Below are positions 10,271 through 20,294 of a DNA stretch of 64,000 bases, piece after piece. Source of the stretch: Jannaschia aquimarina (lineage in GTDB: Bacteria; Pseudomonadota; Alphaproteobacteria; Rhodobacterales; Rhodobacteraceae); NCBI RefSeq assembly GCF_000877395.1, contig NZ_JYFE01000020.1, forward strand, positions 155,572 to 219,571, in the 5' to 3' direction. Under the pieces are notes generated by a model. That model was given only the letters and a program-made list of their open reading frames with translations. It searched no databases and was not told where the DNA came from. Positions within the stretch are counted from its first letter, which is position 1. Every line of letters starts with the position of its first letter. The translations under genes and the position numbers were made by a program.

Positions 10271-11818
10271 CTAACGGTCGCCCGGCGACAGCCATCCCGC
10301 AAGCGCGACTGCCTCGGCGTCTTGTGCGACCGGGATCCAGGCATCGACGCCATCCGACGGGACCGCGCGATCGATCCGATCCAGCAGGGCTTGCGCGTCG
10401 CGGCTGCCGCGTCCGGCGGCGATACTGGCGTAGATCAGCGCGTGGCGCAGCGAGCGGCGGGCATCGACCCCGCGAAGATGCGCTTCGGCCCGGGCCAGCA
10501 ACTCGTTCGCCGGCCCGGCCATGTCATCTTCCGTCGGGTCCGGAGCGGCGGATTGAAGACGCAGGACGGTGTTGAACGGAAGGGTCCCTTCCAGCCGGTC
10601 CAGAAGGCCCCGCAGACCGGCCGCGCCGCCGGGGCCTGCCGCCAAGGCGTAGGCATAGGCGGCCTCTGGGTCGCGCCGCTCCAGCGCCCGGGCGAGGGCC
10701 AGAGACACTTCCGTATCGCCGCCTTCGGAGAGGTCGGCGAGAAGGCGTTCGGCCTCTGCCAGGTTCCGAGGGGCGCCATCGCCCCGCAACAACGCGAGGC
10801 CGACCGTGCGCCTCGAGTCCGGCGGCAGCGCGTCGGTCCGTTGTATCGCGGGCAGGACGCTCGTGATCGGCAGGGCTTCGCGCTCCGACGCGCGATCTGC
10901 GCCGACCCGCGGTTCAAGAAGCCCGATCAGGGGCAGGGGGCCCTCGTCGAGGCGCTGAATCAGGTCGGGGTCGATGGTTCGGGGCTCGGACGCGGGAAAC
11001 CCGGTCTCGATCACGAGCCTATCCGGGTCCGCCACGAAAGCGGCCCATCCGCTGGCCAGTTCCTCGATGAAAGCCTGTGCCGCGAGAGAGTCCTGCGCAG
11101 ACCCCGCACCGATCATTCCCGATCCGTTCTGGCGAACGAATTGCGCTGCGTTCGCGGGATCCGTGGCCTCGGGCGGCAGGAACGGCGCGGCGATGTCCCA
11201 AGCTCCAAGGTCCTGCAAGGCGACCGTCGCGCCGGAAAGGCGAGCCCACAGGGCAGGCTCACTCCTGTTGGCCACTTCGCGCAGCGAGAAGTAATCGAAA
11301 TCCACATCCGCCGTGACGGCGACCCGCTCTTCCAGCGTCGTCCGAAGCCCGACCTGAAGGCCCGAACTCGGCATGTCGTAGGCATAGTCGATGACCGCTT
11401 CGGGAAGCCTGATCCGCCCGCCGGGCAGAAAGGCGCCGGCCGCGATCCCCTGGGGCCCGAAACACGTGGCGGGCACGTCGATCCCCCGAAGCTCGACATG
11501 TCCGCTGAGCGTCACGAGCGAGACCGGGTTTTCCGTGCGGATCTCGATCAGATCGACGCTGGCGGGACAGTCGATCGCTCCGGTCAGCCGGGCCGGGATC
11601 ACCATCTCGACGCCTTCCATCGCGATCCGGCCATCGAGAAGGGAAATCGCCATGTCCCCGTAGGTCAGTTCGATCTGCGTTCGCAGCGCGAAGATGCCGG
11701 ATTGCAGGAACTGCATCGCGATCGCGTCGGGATTGATCAGATCCCAGAACGTCCGCTCCTGCGCGTGCGCGGGCATCGTGGTCAGGGCAAGTGCCGTGCA
11801 GGCGAGAAGTCGGCGCAT
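10271..11818 (-). CDS. Secreted hypothetical protein with Sel1/TPR-like C-terminal half
   Basis: A 515-residue protein of unknown function. It starts with a clear signal peptide (MRRLLACTALALTTMPAHAQ, cleavage after AHA), so it is periplasmic or exported. The N-terminal half (about 30-290) is rich in beta-type sequence with DISLLDGR-like strands and no motif I recognise. From about 330 on it is alanine-rich and helical with solenoid-like units (GLALLRGDGAPRNLAEAERL, SLALARALERRDPEAAYAYA, ALIYASIAAGRGSRDAQALL) that resemble Sel1 repeats. It stands alone between the aldolase and an SDR gene. Similar proteins seem common in Rhodobacterales, but I cannot assign a role. Confidence 0.75.
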   Translation of the reverse strand: MRRLLACTALALTTMPAHAQERTFWDLINPDAIAMQFLQSGIFALRTQIELTYGDMAISLLDGRIAMEGVEMVIPARLTGAIDCPASVDLIEIRTENPVSLVTLSGHVELRGIDVPATCFGPQGIAAGAFLPGGRIRLPEAVIDYAYDMPSSGLQVGLRTTLEERVAVTADVDFDYFSLREVANRSEPALWARLSGATVALQDLGAWDIAAPFLPPEATDPANAAQFVRQNGSGMIGAGSAQDSLAAQAFIEELASGWAAFVADPDRLVIETGFPASEPRTIDPDLIQRLDEGPLPLIGLLEPRVGADRASEREALPITSVLPAIQRTDALPPDSRRTVGLALLRGDGAPRNLAEAERLLADLSEGGDTEVSLALARALERRDPEAAYAYALAAGPGGAAGLRGLLDRLEGTLPFNTVLRLQSAAPDPTEDDMAGPANELLARAEAHLRGVDARRSLRHALIYASIAAGRGSRDAQALLDRIDRAVPSDGVDAWIPVAQDAEAVALAGWLSPGDR

Positions 11819-11879
11819 CGTATCCTCCGTCGATCGTGTCGCAGTTCAGGGCCGCCGGAACCGGCGGTCCTTGCGTGGG

Positions 11880-12668
11880 TCAGGTCTTGGCCAGGGTGCC
11901 GGAACGCGACAGCAGACGGCGCGTGATCCCGGCGACGATCCCGCGCGGAGCAAGGCGCGCCATCGCGACCGTCGCCTTGTTCTGCGCCCCCGGGACGACC
12001 ACGCGTTGCCCCGTGATCATTCCGTTCCAGCCTGCTTCGGCGACCGAGGCTGCACTCGGCAGACGGCCGACCTTGGTGATATTGACTTCCGTCATGTCGG
12101 CGTCGTTGAAGAAGTTGGATTGCGTCGCTCCGGGGCAGAGTGCCGTCACGCTGATCCGCGTGTCGCGCAATTCGACATCCGCCGCCTCGGACAGCGACAG
12201 CAGGAAAGCCTTTGTCGCATGATAGACGGCCATGCCGGGACCCGGCATGAATGCCGCGACGGACGCGACATTCAGGATCCGGGACCGCGCGCCATGCTCC
12301 TGCATATGCGCGACGGCCAGCTTCATCAGCCGGGTGGCCGCCACAACGTTGACCTCGATCGACACCGCTTCGCGATCCCAGCCCTGCGGATCGACGAAAG
12401 CACCATTATAGCCGAGGCCCGCATTGTTCACGAGGATCTCGATCTCGCGTCGATCCACGGCGCTTTTCCAGAGCCGATCCGCTTCGCCGGGCTTGGAGAG
12501 GTCCGCTGGAATGACGACGGTGTCGTTCCCGAGTTCCTCGGCCAGGGCCGCCAGCTTGTCCTCCGACCGCGCCGTCAGGATGACCTTGCGTCCCGATTTC
12601 GCGGCACGGCGCGCCAATTCCTTGCCGATGCCTTCGGATGCCCCGGTCACGAGAGTGAAGCGGTCCAT
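11880..12668 (-). CDS. SDR-family NAD(P)-dependent oxidoreductase
   Basis: A 262-residue classical short-chain dehydrogenase. The dinucleotide-binding motif TGASEGIGKELA is at residues 8-19, NNAG (about 85) is present, and the catalytic pair is seen as YHATK (about 133-137) with the Ser of NVASVAAF upstream. The C-terminal tail (PRGIVAGITRRLLSRSG) resembles the DltE/YqjQ type SDRs that act on small or lipid alcohols. Substrate is not predictable. It lies three bases from pgk, downstream of it, so the two are probably cotranscribed. Confidence 0.88.
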   Translation of the reverse strand: MDRFTLVTGASEGIGKELARRAAKSGRKVILTARSEDKLAALAEELGNDTVVIPADLSKPGEADRLWKSAVDRREIEILVNNAGLGYNGAFVDPQGWDREAVSIEVNVVAATRLMKLAVAHMQEHGARSRILNVASVAAFMPGPGMAVYHATKAFLLSLSEAADVELRDTRISVTALCPGATQSNFFNDADMTEVNITKVGRLPSAASVAEAGWNGMITGQRVVVPGAQNKATVAMARLAPRGIVAGITRRLLSRSGTLAKT

Positions 12669-12671
12669 CGC

Positions 12672-13850
12672 TCAGCCCTCCAACGCGGCGACGCCGGGCA
12701 GTTTCTTGCCTTCCATCCATTCCAGGAAGGCCCCGCCCGCCGTCGAGATATAGGTGAAATCGTCGGCAACCCCGGCTTGGTTTAGGGCCGCGACCGTGTC
12801 GCCGCCGCCCGCGACCGAGACCAGCTTGCCTGCGCGGGTCAATTCGGCCGCATGGCGCGCTGCCTCGACCGTGGCGCGGTCGAAGGGCGTCATCTCGAAG
12901 GCGCCCAGCGGCCCGTTCCAGACCAGCGTGGCGCATCCGTCCAGGACCGTACGGATATGAGCGACCGAATCCGGCCCGGCATCGAGGATCATCCATCCTT
13001 CGGGTACGTCCTCGACCTTGACGGTTCGGGTGGGCGGATCCGCCTCGAAGGTTTCCGCCACCACCACGTCACGCGGCAGAAGGATCGTGCAGCCTGCGGC
13101 TTCGGCCTTGGCAACGATCTCGCGCGCCGTGTCGGCAAGGTCGTGTTCGCACAGCGACTTGGCCACGTCGAAGCCCTGCGCGGCCAGGAAGGTATTGGCC
13201 ATGCCGCCGCCGATGATCAGGTGCTGCACCTTGCTCACGAGGTTGCCCAGAAGGTCCAGCTTGGTCGAGACCTTGGCCCCGCCGACGACCGCCGCGACGG
13301 GTGGCGTCGGGGTCCCGAGCGCCTTTTCAAGCGCCTCGAGTTCGGCCTGCATGGCGCGCCCGGCGAAGGCGGGCAGGTGGTGGGCCAGCCCTTCGGTCGT
13401 CGCATGCGCCCTGTGGGCCGCGCTGAAGGCGTCGTTGCAATAGAGGTCTCCGACCGAAGCCAGCCGTTCGGCGAAACCGGGATCGTTCTGTTCCTCGCCG
13501 GGGTTGAAGCGGACATTCTCGAACAGGATCACGCTGCTATCGGGCATGTCGGCAACGGCCTGGCCGTAATTGCTGTCGGCGAAGGCCACATCTCGGCCCA
13601 GCACCTCTGCGACCGCGGGGACGATCTGGCGCAGCGACATCTCCGGCACGACCTTTCCCTTCGGCCGTCCGAAATGTGCGAGCAGCACGACCTTGGCGCC
13701 CTTGTCCGACAATTCGCGGATCGTGGGCGCCACGCGCTCGATCCGGGTCGTGTCGCTGACCCGGCCGTCCTTGACGGGCACGTTCAGGTCGACCCGGGTC
13801 AGGACAGCCTTTCCGGCCACCTCCATGTCGTCGAGGGTGCGAAAGGCCAT
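12672..13850 (-). CDS. pgk: Phosphoglycerate kinase
   Basis: Converts 1,3-bisphosphoglycerate and ADP to 3-phosphoglycerate and ATP. At 392 residues it is full length. N-terminal substrate-binding motifs are [14 protein letters not shown] and [11 protein letters not shown]; the hinge and nucleotide side shows [17 protein letters not shown] and the C-terminal [13 protein letters not shown] start at the ATG at 13850 ([11 protein letters not shown]); the open frame to 13991 would add 47 unlike residues. It follows gap by 53 bases on the same strand and precedes the SDR gene by 3, so gap-pgk-SDR looks like one transcript. Confidence 0.95.
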   Translation of the reverse strand: MAFRTLDDMEVAGKAVLTRVDLNVPVKDGRVSDTTRIERVAPTIRELSDKGAKVVLLAHFGRPKGKVVPEMSLRQIVPAVAEVLGRDVAFADSNYGQAVADMPDSSVILFENVRFNPGEEQNDPGFAERLASVGDLYCNDAFSAAHRAHATTEGLAHHLPAFAGRAMQAELEALEKALGTPTPPVAAVVGGAKVSTKLDLLGNLVSKVQHLIIGGGMANTFLAAQGFDVAKSLCEHDLADTAREIVAKAEAAGCTILLPRDVVVAETFEADPPTRTVKVEDVPEGWMILDAGPDSVAHIRTVLDGCATLVWNGPLGAFEMTPFDRATVEAARHAAELTRAGKLVSVAGGGDTVAALNQAGVADDFTYISTAGGAFLEWMEGKKLPGVAALEG

Positions 13851-13903
13851 GCCGTCCTCCGGGTCTTTGCCTGCTTTCGATGAGTGGGGTCGCGTTCGGA
13901 ACC

Positions 13904-14905
13904 TCAGATCAGCTTGCCCATGGCGACGGCGGTGTCGGCCATCCGGTTCGAGAAGCCCCATTCGTTGTCGTACCAGGTCAGGATCCGGCACATCTTGCCG
14001 CCCTCCATCACCTTGGTCTGGTCCAGCGCGAAGATGCTGGAATGGGGATCGTGGTTGAAGTCGCTGCTGACGAGCGGCTCTTCGGTGAACCCCAGAACGC
14101 CCTTCAGCGGCCCCTCGGCGGCCGAGCGGACGGCTTCGTTGATCTCGTCGACGCTGGTGTCACGCGAAGCCGTGAAGGTCAGATCGACCACCGAGACGTT
14201 CGGCGTCGGCACGCGGATGGCGACGCCGTCCAGTTTGCCGTTCAGATCGGGCAGCACCAGACCAACGGCCTTGGCCGCCCCGGTCGAAGTCGGGATCATC
14301 GACAGGGCCGCGGCACGGGCGCGGTAGAGATCCTTGTGCATCGTGTCCAGCGTCGGCTGGTCGCCGGTATAGGAATGGATCGTGGTCATGAACCCGCGTT
14401 CGATCCCGATGGCGTCGTGCAGGACGTGAGCGACGGGCGCGAGGCAATTCGTCGTGCAGGACGCGTTCGAGACGACGATGTCATCGCTCGTCAGCACGTC
14501 GTGGTTCACGCCGTAGACGATCGTCTTGTCCGCGTTCTTTCCGGGCGCCGAGATCAGGACCCGGCTCGATCCGTTGTCGAGATGGGCCTGGCACGCCTCC
14601 TTGGAGGTGAAGATGCCGGTACATTCCATCACCACGTCGACATCGGACCAGGGCAGGTCTGCGGGGTTGCGCTCGGCGGTGACCTTCATCGGCCCGCGGC
14701 CCACGTCGATTGTGTCGCCATCGACCTTCACCTCTGCGGGAAAGCGCCCGTGGACGCTGTCGTAGCGCAGCAGGTGTGCGTTCGTCTCGACCGGTCCGAG
14801 GTCGTTGATCGCCACCACTTCGATGTCGGTGCGTCCCGACTCGATGATCGCGCGCAGAACGTTGCGTCCGATGCGGCCGAAGCCGTTGATCGCCACCTTG
14901 ACCAT
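13904..14905 (-). CDS. gap: Type I glyceraldehyde-3-phosphate dehydrogenase
   Basis: Oxidative phosphorylation of glyceraldehyde 3-phosphate with NAD(P). The 333-residue protein has the Rossmann start [19 protein letters not shown], the catalytic ASCTTNC motif (Cys about 152), the TGDQPTLD and [13 protein letters not shown] substrate-binding loops, the [11 protein letters not shown] segment and the C-terminal [15 protein letters not shown]. All key residues are present. It leads the gap-pgk-SDR group. Given the nearby aldolase it probably serves central carbon metabolism in both directions. Confidence 0.96.
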   Translation of the reverse strand: MVKVAINGFGRIGRNVLRAIIESGRTDIEVVAINDLGPVETNAHLLRYDSVHGRFPAEVKVDGDTIDVGRGPMKVTAERNPADLPWSDVDVVMECTGIFTSKEACQAHLDNGSSRVLISAPGKNADKTIVYGVNHDVLTSDDIVVSNASCTTNCLAPVAHVLHDAIGIERGFMTTIHSYTGDQPTLDTMHKDLYRARAAALSMIPTSTGAAKAVGLVLPDLNGKLDGVAIRVPTPNVSVVDLTFTASRDTSVDEINEAVRSAAEGPLKGVLGFTEEPLVSSDFNHDPHSSIFALDQTKVMEGGKMCRILTWYDNEWGFSNRMADTAVAMGKLI

Positions 14906-14986
14906 GGTTTCCTCCGGGTCTGTCGCAGGATTTCCCTGCCGTCGCGGCAGCCGCTACCATGGGTGCCGCGGGGCCTCAACAGGGGC

Positions 14987-15130
14987 TCAGCGCCAGAAGG
15001 CGAGCCACCGCACGAGGCCGAGCAGCTCGCGACCCAGAAAGATCAGCGTCTCGCTTTCGTTCAACGCCCAGTCGGCAAGGACGAGCAATACGAGGGCGAG
15101 ACCGAGCAGGAGGGCGACGCGATTGGTCAT
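14987..15130 (-). CDS. Small single-pass membrane protein
   Basis: A 47-residue protein, MTNRVALLLGLALVLLVLAD at the start followed by WALNESETLIFLGRELLGLV and RWLAFWR. The first 20 residues make one transmembrane helix and the rest an amphipathic helix with basic/aromatic end. I use the internal ATG at 15130; the longer frame to 15298 adds Arg-rich sequence without family character. Small proteins like this sit beside gap in related genomes, from memory. Function unknown. Confidence 0.6.
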   Translation of the reverse strand: MTNRVALLLGLALVLLVLADWALNESETLIFLGRELLGLVRWLAFWR

Positions 15131-15318
15131 GCCCCGTCCTGCCACCCACGGGCGGCAGAGGAAAGGCTTGGCGTGCCGTCTGGATCCGACCGGCCGGACA
15201 GCCTGCTTGCGTGCGCTGCCGGACGCCCAGATCCGACCAAGGGGATCGGATGGATCGCAGCCGCGTTGACGCCGGGCACGCAAGCCTAGATCAATCACCC
15301 GACAAGACGGAGACGATC

Positions 15319-16260
15319 ATGAGCGGACTTCTCGCCCTGCTGGACGACGTGGCGGCCATCGCCAAGGTCGCGTCGGCGTCCATCGACGATGTGATTGGCC
15401 AGGCTTCCAAGGCCGGGGTCAAGGCCGCCGGTGCCGTGATCGACGATGCGGCCGTGACGCCGAAATACGTCCACGGATTCGCGGCGGCGCGAGAGATCCC
15501 GATCGTCTGGAAGATCGCGCGCGCCTCGATCTTCAACAAGCTGGTGATCCTGCTGCCTGCCGCGATCCTGTTGGGGCAGTTCGCGCCGTGGCTGATCCCG
15601 TACTTCCTGATCCTCGGCGGGCTATATCTCTGCTACGAGGGGGCCGAGAAGATCTGGCATGCGCTCACCCATGAAGTGAGCCATGCCGCGATCGAGGACC
15701 CGGAGCATACGCCTCTCGACGCCGCCCATCTGGAAGAGCAGCGCGTGAAGGGCGCAATTAAGACCGATTTCATTCTCTCCGCAGAGATCATGACCATCGC
15801 TCTGGCCGCGACGGACGGGACGCGGGGATGGGTCTTCCAGGCCGCAGTGCTCGCCGTGATCGCGGTCGCGATCACGATCGCCGTCTACGGGTCGGTCGCG
15901 TTGATCGTGAAGGCCGATGATTTCGGCCTGCATCTCGCCAACGAGGGGCGGACGTCCTTCGGCCGGTCTCTGGGACGAGGAATCGTCAAGGGGATGCCGG
16001 GTTTCATGAAGGCGCTGACCATCATCGGGACCGCCGCGATGCTCTGGGTCGGCGGCAACATCGTCGTCCATGCCCTGCACGAGATCGGATGGCATCTGCC
16101 CTACGACACGATCAAGACCTGGGCCGCGGCCGTGGCAGAGGGCGGCTTCGGGAACTGGGCCGCGGTCGCAGCGATGGATGGCGTGATCGGCGTCCTTCTC
16201 GGCTCCGCGCTCATCCCGGCGATCGGGTTCATGAAGCCGAAGAAGGCCGAGGCGCACTGA
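15319..16260 (+). CDS. DUF808 (YedI-like) inner membrane protein
   Basis: A 313-residue integral membrane protein of the DUF808 family. It starts MSGLLALLDDVAAIAKVAS, the family's characteristic opening, then GVKAAGAVIDDAAVTPKYVHGF. Hydrophobic helices follow at about 75-110 (LVILLPAAILLGQFAPWLIP), 155-200, 235-255 and the C-terminus (AMDGVIGVLLGSALIPAIGF). I chose the ATG at 15319 because it gives the family start; the upstream open frame is intergenic. Function is not established for the family. It stands alone, divergent from the small membrane protein gene. Confidence 0.88.
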   Translation: MSGLLALLDDVAAIAKVASASIDDVIGQASKAGVKAAGAVIDDAAVTPKYVHGFAAAREIPIVWKIARASIFNKLVILLPAAILLGQFAPWLIPYFLILGGLYLCYEGAEKIWHALTHEVSHAAIEDPEHTPLDAAHLEEQRVKGAIKTDFILSAEIMTIALAATDGTRGWVFQAAVLAVIAVAITIAVYGSVALIVKADDFGLHLANEGRTSFGRSLGRGIVKGMPGFMKALTIIGTAAMLWVGGNIVVHALHEIGWHLPYDTIKTWAAAVAEGGFGNWAAVAAMDGVIGVLLGSALIPAIGFMKPKKAEAH

Positions 16261-16324
16261 AATCCGTCCCCGCGTCGGTCAGATAGGTGCGGGACGGCGC
16301 CGGGTGGGTGCCGCTCGCGCGGGC

Positions 16325-16846
16325 CTAACGGCGGGCCTCTTCGATCACCGGCAGGAACTGGTCTTCGGCGACCGACCGCGTGATCGGACCGGCAAAGCGC
16401 AAGAGGACGGTGCCGTCCCCGTCCAGCACAAAGGTCTCCGGCACCCCGTAAAGACCCCAGTCGAGGCCCGTCCGCCCCTCGTCCACGCCGATGGCGCTGA
16501 AGGGGTCGCCCAGTTCCGCCAGGAAGGCGAGCGCGTTCTCCGGGCTGTCCTTGTAGTTCACGCCGTAGACGGGAAGCTCTTCGGCCAACGCTTCGAGCTG
16601 GGGATGCTCTACCCGGCAGGGAACGCACCAGCTGGCCCAGAAATTCACCAGCTTGACCTCTCCATCCGTCAGCATCTCCGGCGTCAAGGCCGTCTTGCCG
16701 GGTAGCTCGGTCAGGCTGATCGCGGGCGCCTCACGGCCGATCAGGGCCGAGGGCAGGGTGTCCGGATCCTCGCGGAACAGGCCGGACAACAGAAAGCCAC
16801 CCAGCGCCGCGAAGATCGCGACGGGCACGAGCGCCATCCATTTCAC
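16325..16846 (-). CDS. ccmG: Cytochrome c maturation thiol:disulfide oxidoreductase CcmG (DsbE)
   Basis: Membrane-anchored periplasmic thioredoxin that keeps apocytochrome c and CcmH cysteines reduced for heme attachment. Residues 1-20 form the membrane anchor (VKWMALVPVAIFAALGGFLL), then the thioredoxin fold with WASWCVPCRVEHP (CxxC, about 79-82), VYGVNYKDSPENALAFL and the cis-Pro GVPETFVLDGDG. The GTG start at 16846 overlaps the ccmD stop (GTGA), the reason for choosing it over the longer open frame. Length 173 fits the family. Last gene of ccmABCDG; ccmE, ccmF and ccmH are not in this window. Confidence 0.93.
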   Translation of the reverse strand: MKWMALVPVAIFAALGGFLLSGLFREDPDTLPSALIGREAPAISLTELPGKTALTPEMLTDGEVKLVNFWASWCVPCRVEHPQLEALAEELPVYGVNYKDSPENALAFLAELGDPFSAIGVDEGRTGLDWGLYGVPETFVLDGDGTVLLRFAGPITRSVAEDQFLPVIEEARR

Positions 16847-16983
16847 TGTTCTTCCTCCTCCAGTCGGGCGCGGACGGCGCGGGATGCCAGAACCGATTGC
16901 AGGATCAACCCACCAATGCCGACGGCGCTGACACCCAGCGCAAGCCAGACATCGAAAGCATAGCGTCCGAAATCGAGGCTCAT
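16843..16983 (-). CDS. ccmD: Heme exporter protein CcmD
   Basis: A 46-residue protein, MSLDFGRYAFDVWLALGVSA at the start, one membrane helix to about residue 33, then a basic/acidic tail RAVRARLEEEEQ. Size, single helix, tyrosine before the helix and charged C-terminus are the CcmD signature. CcmD helps release heme-loaded CcmE from the CcmABC complex. It overlaps ccmC upstream (ATGA) and ccmG downstream (GTGA), so translation is coupled on both sides. Confidence 0.88.
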   Translation of the reverse strand: MSLDFGRYAFDVWLALGVSAVGIGGLILQSVLASRAVRARLEEEEQ

Positions 16984-17708
16984 GCCGTCCGCTCCCGCAG
17001 GGTGATGGCATGGAGGCGACGGCGCCGGATCTCTGTCCGGGTGCGCATCAGGACGAGCGCGACGAACAGGAAGACGAAGCCCGCCAATGTGATCACGAGC
17101 GGTATCCAAAAGACGTCCGAGATGTTCTCTTCGGCATCCAGCGAGAGCGACGCGCCCTGATGCAGGCCCTGGTTCCAGAATTGCGCCGCGTAGCGCGAGA
17201 TGACGGCGAAGACGCTCCCGACGAGGCACAGGATCGACGTCAGATCGGCGGCGGCGTCCGGGTTCTCGATCGCCTGCCAGAGCGCGACGTATCCCAGATA
17301 GAACAGGAACAGGATCAGGAACGAGGTCAGGCGCGGATCCCACGCCCAGTAGGTGCCCCACATCGGCTTGCCCCAGATCGCGCCGGTGGCCAGTGCGATG
17401 GCGGTCATCACCAGACCCACGGGCGCGGCGGCCCGGGCCGCCAGCGCGCTGACGTGGTGGCGCCGGATCAGCCAGATCAGCGAGGTCACGAGCATCATGA
17501 ACCACGCGTTGATGGCGATGAACGCTGTGGGCACGTGGACGTAGATGATCTTGACCGAGTGTCCCATCCGGAAATCCTCGGGCGTGGCCAGGACGCCCCA
17601 GCCCAGGCCGACCGCGCAGAGCAGCACGGCAACCGCCCAGCACCAGGGCTGAACCTTGGCCGTAAGCGCCATGAACCGGCGGGGGTTCGCATACTCCCAG
17701 AGCGACAT
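16980..17708 (-). CDS. ccmC: Heme ABC-type exporter membrane protein CcmC
   Basis: Membrane protein that handles heme and loads CcmE. The 242-residue protein has six hydrophobic segments and the tryptophan-rich WWD-type motif WGTYWAWDPRLTSFLI between segments, flanked by the expected conserved histidines (YVHVPTAFIAINAW and YAAQFWNQGLHQG). I use the ATG at 17708 (MSLWEYANPRRF), which is the family start; the upstream Met at 17753 adds 15 residues of intergenic character. It overlaps ccmD and is separated from ccmB by 48 bases. Confidence 0.93.
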   Translation of the reverse strand: MSLWEYANPRRFMALTAKVQPWCWAVAVLLCAVGLGWGVLATPEDFRMGHSVKIIYVHVPTAFIAINAWFMMLVTSLIWLIRRHHVSALAARAAAPVGLVMTAIALATGAIWGKPMWGTYWAWDPRLTSFLILFLFYLGYVALWQAIENPDAAADLTSILCLVGSVFAVISRYAAQFWNQGLHQGASLSLDAEENISDVFWIPLVITLAGFVFLFVALVLMRTRTEIRRRRLHAITLRERTA

Positions 17709-17756
17709 GAGCCGACAGCTAAGGCGCGGCGCGGCCGGCCACAAGACACGCAAGTG

Positions 17757-18413
17757 TCATCTCAGGTTCACCCGCAGCGCGGCGGCCGTGGCAAAGGGCA
17801 GCAGGGCGATCGCGCCCAGCGTCAGGGCGGCCGTCAGGACAAGGGGCAGCGTCGGATCGAGACCCTGCGCCGCCCGTCGCACGCAATCGGCACCGAAGAC
17901 CAGCGTCGGCACGTACATGGGCAGGACGATCAGCGACAGAAGCAGCGACCCCCGCCTCAACCCCACGGTCAGCGCCGCCCCGAATGTCCCGATGGCCGAG
18001 AGCGCCGGTGTGCCCACCGCGAGCGCGGCAATCAGCCACGGCAGCGCTGAAGGGGGCAGGAACAGGAGAGGGGCAAGGACCGGGGCCGCGACCGTCAGGG
18101 GCAGACCGGTCGTGATCCAATGGGCCAGTGCCTTGGACACGGCTACGGCCTCCGGCGGCAGTGGGGCCGTCAGAAGCGCGTCGAGCGAGCCGTCTTCGCG
18201 GTCCAGCGCGAAGATACGGTCCAGCGACAAGAGGCAGGCCAGCAGCGCGCCCAGCCAAAGTGCGCCGGGGGCGAGGGGCGCGAGGACGGCCTCGGTCGGC
18301 CCGACGCCAAGGGCGGTCAATGTCACGAAGATCAGAAAGAACCCGAGACCCAGTCCGAATCCGCCCCCGGCCCGGATCGCCAGCCGCAGATCGCGCGCGA
18401 CGAGGGCGATCAC
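17757..18413 (-). CDS. ccmB: Heme exporter membrane protein CcmB
   Basis: Permease partner of the CcmA ATPase in the CcmABCD complex. The 218-residue, six-helix protein begins [20 protein letters not shown] as the family does and contains [22 protein letters not shown], the [17 protein letters not shown] cytoplasmic loop and [16 protein letters not shown]. It overlaps ccmA by 4 bases (ATGA). Very high leucine/alanine content is normal here. Confidence 0.93.
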   Translation of the reverse strand: MIALVARDLRLAIRAGGGFGLGLGFFLIFVTLTALGVGPTEAVLAPLAPGALWLGALLACLLSLDRIFALDREDGSLDALLTAPLPPEAVAVSKALAHWITTGLPLTVAAPVLAPLLFLPPSALPWLIAALAVGTPALSAIGTFGAALTVGLRRGSLLLSLIVLPMYVPTLVFGADCVRRAAQGLDPTLPLVLTAALTLGAIALLPFATAAALRVNLR

Positions 18414-19036
18414 TCGATCGCCTCGGCGAAGGGATCGTCCGCGCGCGTGGGCGCGGCCGCGGCAAATGCACCCAGATTGAGTGGATCCGCATCGAGGCCC
18501 AGGTCGATATGGGTGGCGATGGCCGCGCTTCCGCCCTCGGCGAGGTGCGCCCGCACCGCATCCGCGAACCGGGCGACGTTCTCGGCGTCCAGCGAAACCG
18601 TCGGCTCGTCCAGCAGCCAGATCGGTCGGCCGGTCAGCATCATCCGCGCCAGACCGGTCCGCCGCCTCTGCCCCGCAGACAGATCCGCAGCCCGTCGCCG
18701 CAACAGGGGAGCCAGGCCAAATGCTTGCACCGCGCGCGAGACGGCGTCGGCCCCCGTGCCGAAGATCGCCGCCCAGAAGGAAAGGTTCTCGGCAACCGTG
18801 AGCTGGTCCTTCAGGGCGTCGGCATGAGCGCCGTAGGCGAAGGCTTCATCAGGGGCGTCGATCGACCCCGCCACGGGCGCCGCCAGTCCGGCGAGGGTCC
18901 GCAACAGCGTCGTCTTGCCCACGCCGTTCGGCCCGCGGATCGCGACCGCCCTGCCGTCGGGCACGCGGAACGAAACGCCACGCAGCACCAATGCCTCGCC
19001 GCGCCGGCACGCAAGATCGCTCACACCCCATTCCAT
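18410..19036 (-). CDS. ccmA: Heme exporter ATP-binding protein CcmA
   Basis: ATPase subunit of the CcmABCD complex that releases holo-CcmE. The 208-residue protein has Walker [17 protein letters not shown] (about 35-50), the ABC signature [14 protein letters not shown] (about 127) and Walker [13 protein letters not shown]. It is first gene of ccmA-B-C-D-G, reading leftward, with ATGA overlap to ccmB. Seventy-six bases separate it from the permease gene upstream on the same strand, so the operon may have its own promoter. Confidence 0.94.
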   Translation of the reverse strand: MEWGVSDLACRRGEALVLRGVSFRVPDGRAVAIRGPNGVGKTTLLRTLAGLAAPVAGSIDAPDEAFAYGAHADALKDQLTVAENLSFWAAIFGTGADAVSRAVQAFGLAPLLRRRAADLSAGQRRRTGLARMMLTGRPIWLLDEPTVSLDAENVARFADAVRAHLAEGGSAAIATHIDLGLDADPLNLGAFAAAAPTRADDPFAEAIE

Positions 19037-19112
19037 CCCGCGAGGGGTAGCCTGCCTTCGGCCGCGCGAAAACCCGCCCTTTTGCGGAGGCAGGGATCGC
19101 GGGCTGTCGGGT

Positions 19113-20270
19113 CTATCCGGCGCCGTTCAGGAGCCAGCCGATCAATAGAACCTGCGGCACCGTCAGGAGCGGCAGCAAAAGCGCGGCCTTCAGGCGGCCC
19201 GTCACCTGTCGCAGGACCATCGTCTCGGTGTAATCCGTGGCTGCGCCGGCCATGAGGAAGGTGAAGGCGTTACCCGGCGCGGCGGCGCGGTTCATCAGAT
19301 CGGCCGCGATGGGCACCGACCCTTCGGAGCAGACCTCGATGATCGTCGCGGCCAGAAGCGTCGTGAAGAGCCCCAGCAGCGTAGCCCCGAACCATGTCTG
19401 GAAAATCTCGGTCGGAACGGTCGTCTGGATCAGGGCGGCCAGGACGACCCCGAAGAAGAGCCAGCGCAAGACCATCCGGCTCGCCGTGACCGACCGCTTG
19501 GCGACATCCTTCGCGAAGGCGAGATCGAACCGTGTCCCCCGCAGGCCGGATCTGGCTTCGGACCAGACGTGGAAATCGTCAGGAAGGTCGATCCGGTTCG
19601 GATTCGGGCGAACACGACCGGCCCGCTCCAACGCTTCGACTGCCAGGCCGGTCGCGAAGGCGATGGCAAGAGACGCGAAGAGGAACAGCAGCATCCAGCC
19701 CCAGCCCATCAGAACGCCGATGATGATCGTCAGCGAAAGCGAGTTCCAAGGCGATGCGATCAGGAATGCGAAGACCTGACCAAGGCTCGCCCCCCTCTCA
19801 TAGAGCTTGGCCCCCACCATCAGGACGCCGTGATTGCACAGATCCAGCAGGACGCCGGCGCCCAAGGCGCGAAGGACGCTGCGCGCGCCCTGATCCCGGC
19901 CGATGATGCCGATGACGAATTCACGGGGCACCCTGTCGATCAGCCCGACGGCCAGCATCCCGACGAGGATGCCCCACCACATGACGTTCATCATCTTCTG
20001 CACGCTGTGGGCGAACCGGCCCAAACCGTAAGGGGCGTCGTGGGGCAGAACGAATCCAGCGACATAGAAAACGACGATGATCGCGGCCGAGCCCCAGAGA
20101 AGCCAGTCCAGTCTGCGCCATACGGGCGCGTCGGCGGCCGGGGCTGTCCCGCCGCAGCAGGACGCGCCGTCGGCAACGGACGCCTTCACGGGTGGGATGC
20201 CCTCGGCGGCCGCTGCTCTGGACGCGCAGCAGCCGGTGTTGCGGTCAACCTGATCCGTGACGTCTGTCAT
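19113..20270 (-). CDS. Permease of the SO_0444 Cu/Zn-efflux (DUF318/ArsP-like) type
   Basis: A 385-residue polytopic membrane protein. The N-terminal 45 residues carry two Cys-Cys pairs (NTGCCAS and ASCCGG), a likely soft-metal site, before the first membrane helix at about 55. Family motifs are [55 protein letters not shown] and [18 protein letters not shown], as in the two-half DUF318 permeases that include SO_0444. The promoter region just upstream has the exact architecture of MerR/CueR-controlled promoters, supporting metal (Cu/Zn/Ag-like) efflux. The true substrate, or arsenic instead, is unproven. No MerR gene is in the window. Confidence 0.82.
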   Translation of the reverse strand: MTDVTDQVDRNTGCCASRAAAAEGIPPVKASVADGASCCGGTAPAADAPVWRRLDWLLWGSAAIIVVFYVAGFVLPHDAPYGLGRFAHSVQKMMNVMWWGILVGMLAVGLIDRVPREFVIGIIGRDQGARSVLRALGAGVLLDLCNHGVLMVGAKLYERGASLGQVFAFLIASPWNSLSLTIIIGVLMGWGWMLLFLFASLAIAFATGLAVEALERAGRVRPNPNRIDLPDDFHVWSEARSGLRGTRFDLAFAKDVAKRSVTASRMVLRWLFFGVVLAALIQTTVPTEIFQTWFGATLLGLFTTLLAATIIEVCSEGSVPIAADLMNRAAAPGNAFTFLMAGAATDYTETMVLRQVTGRLKAALLLPLLTVPQVLLIGWLLNGAG

Positions 20271-20294
20271 TCGGCGAACTCCATCTTCACCTCC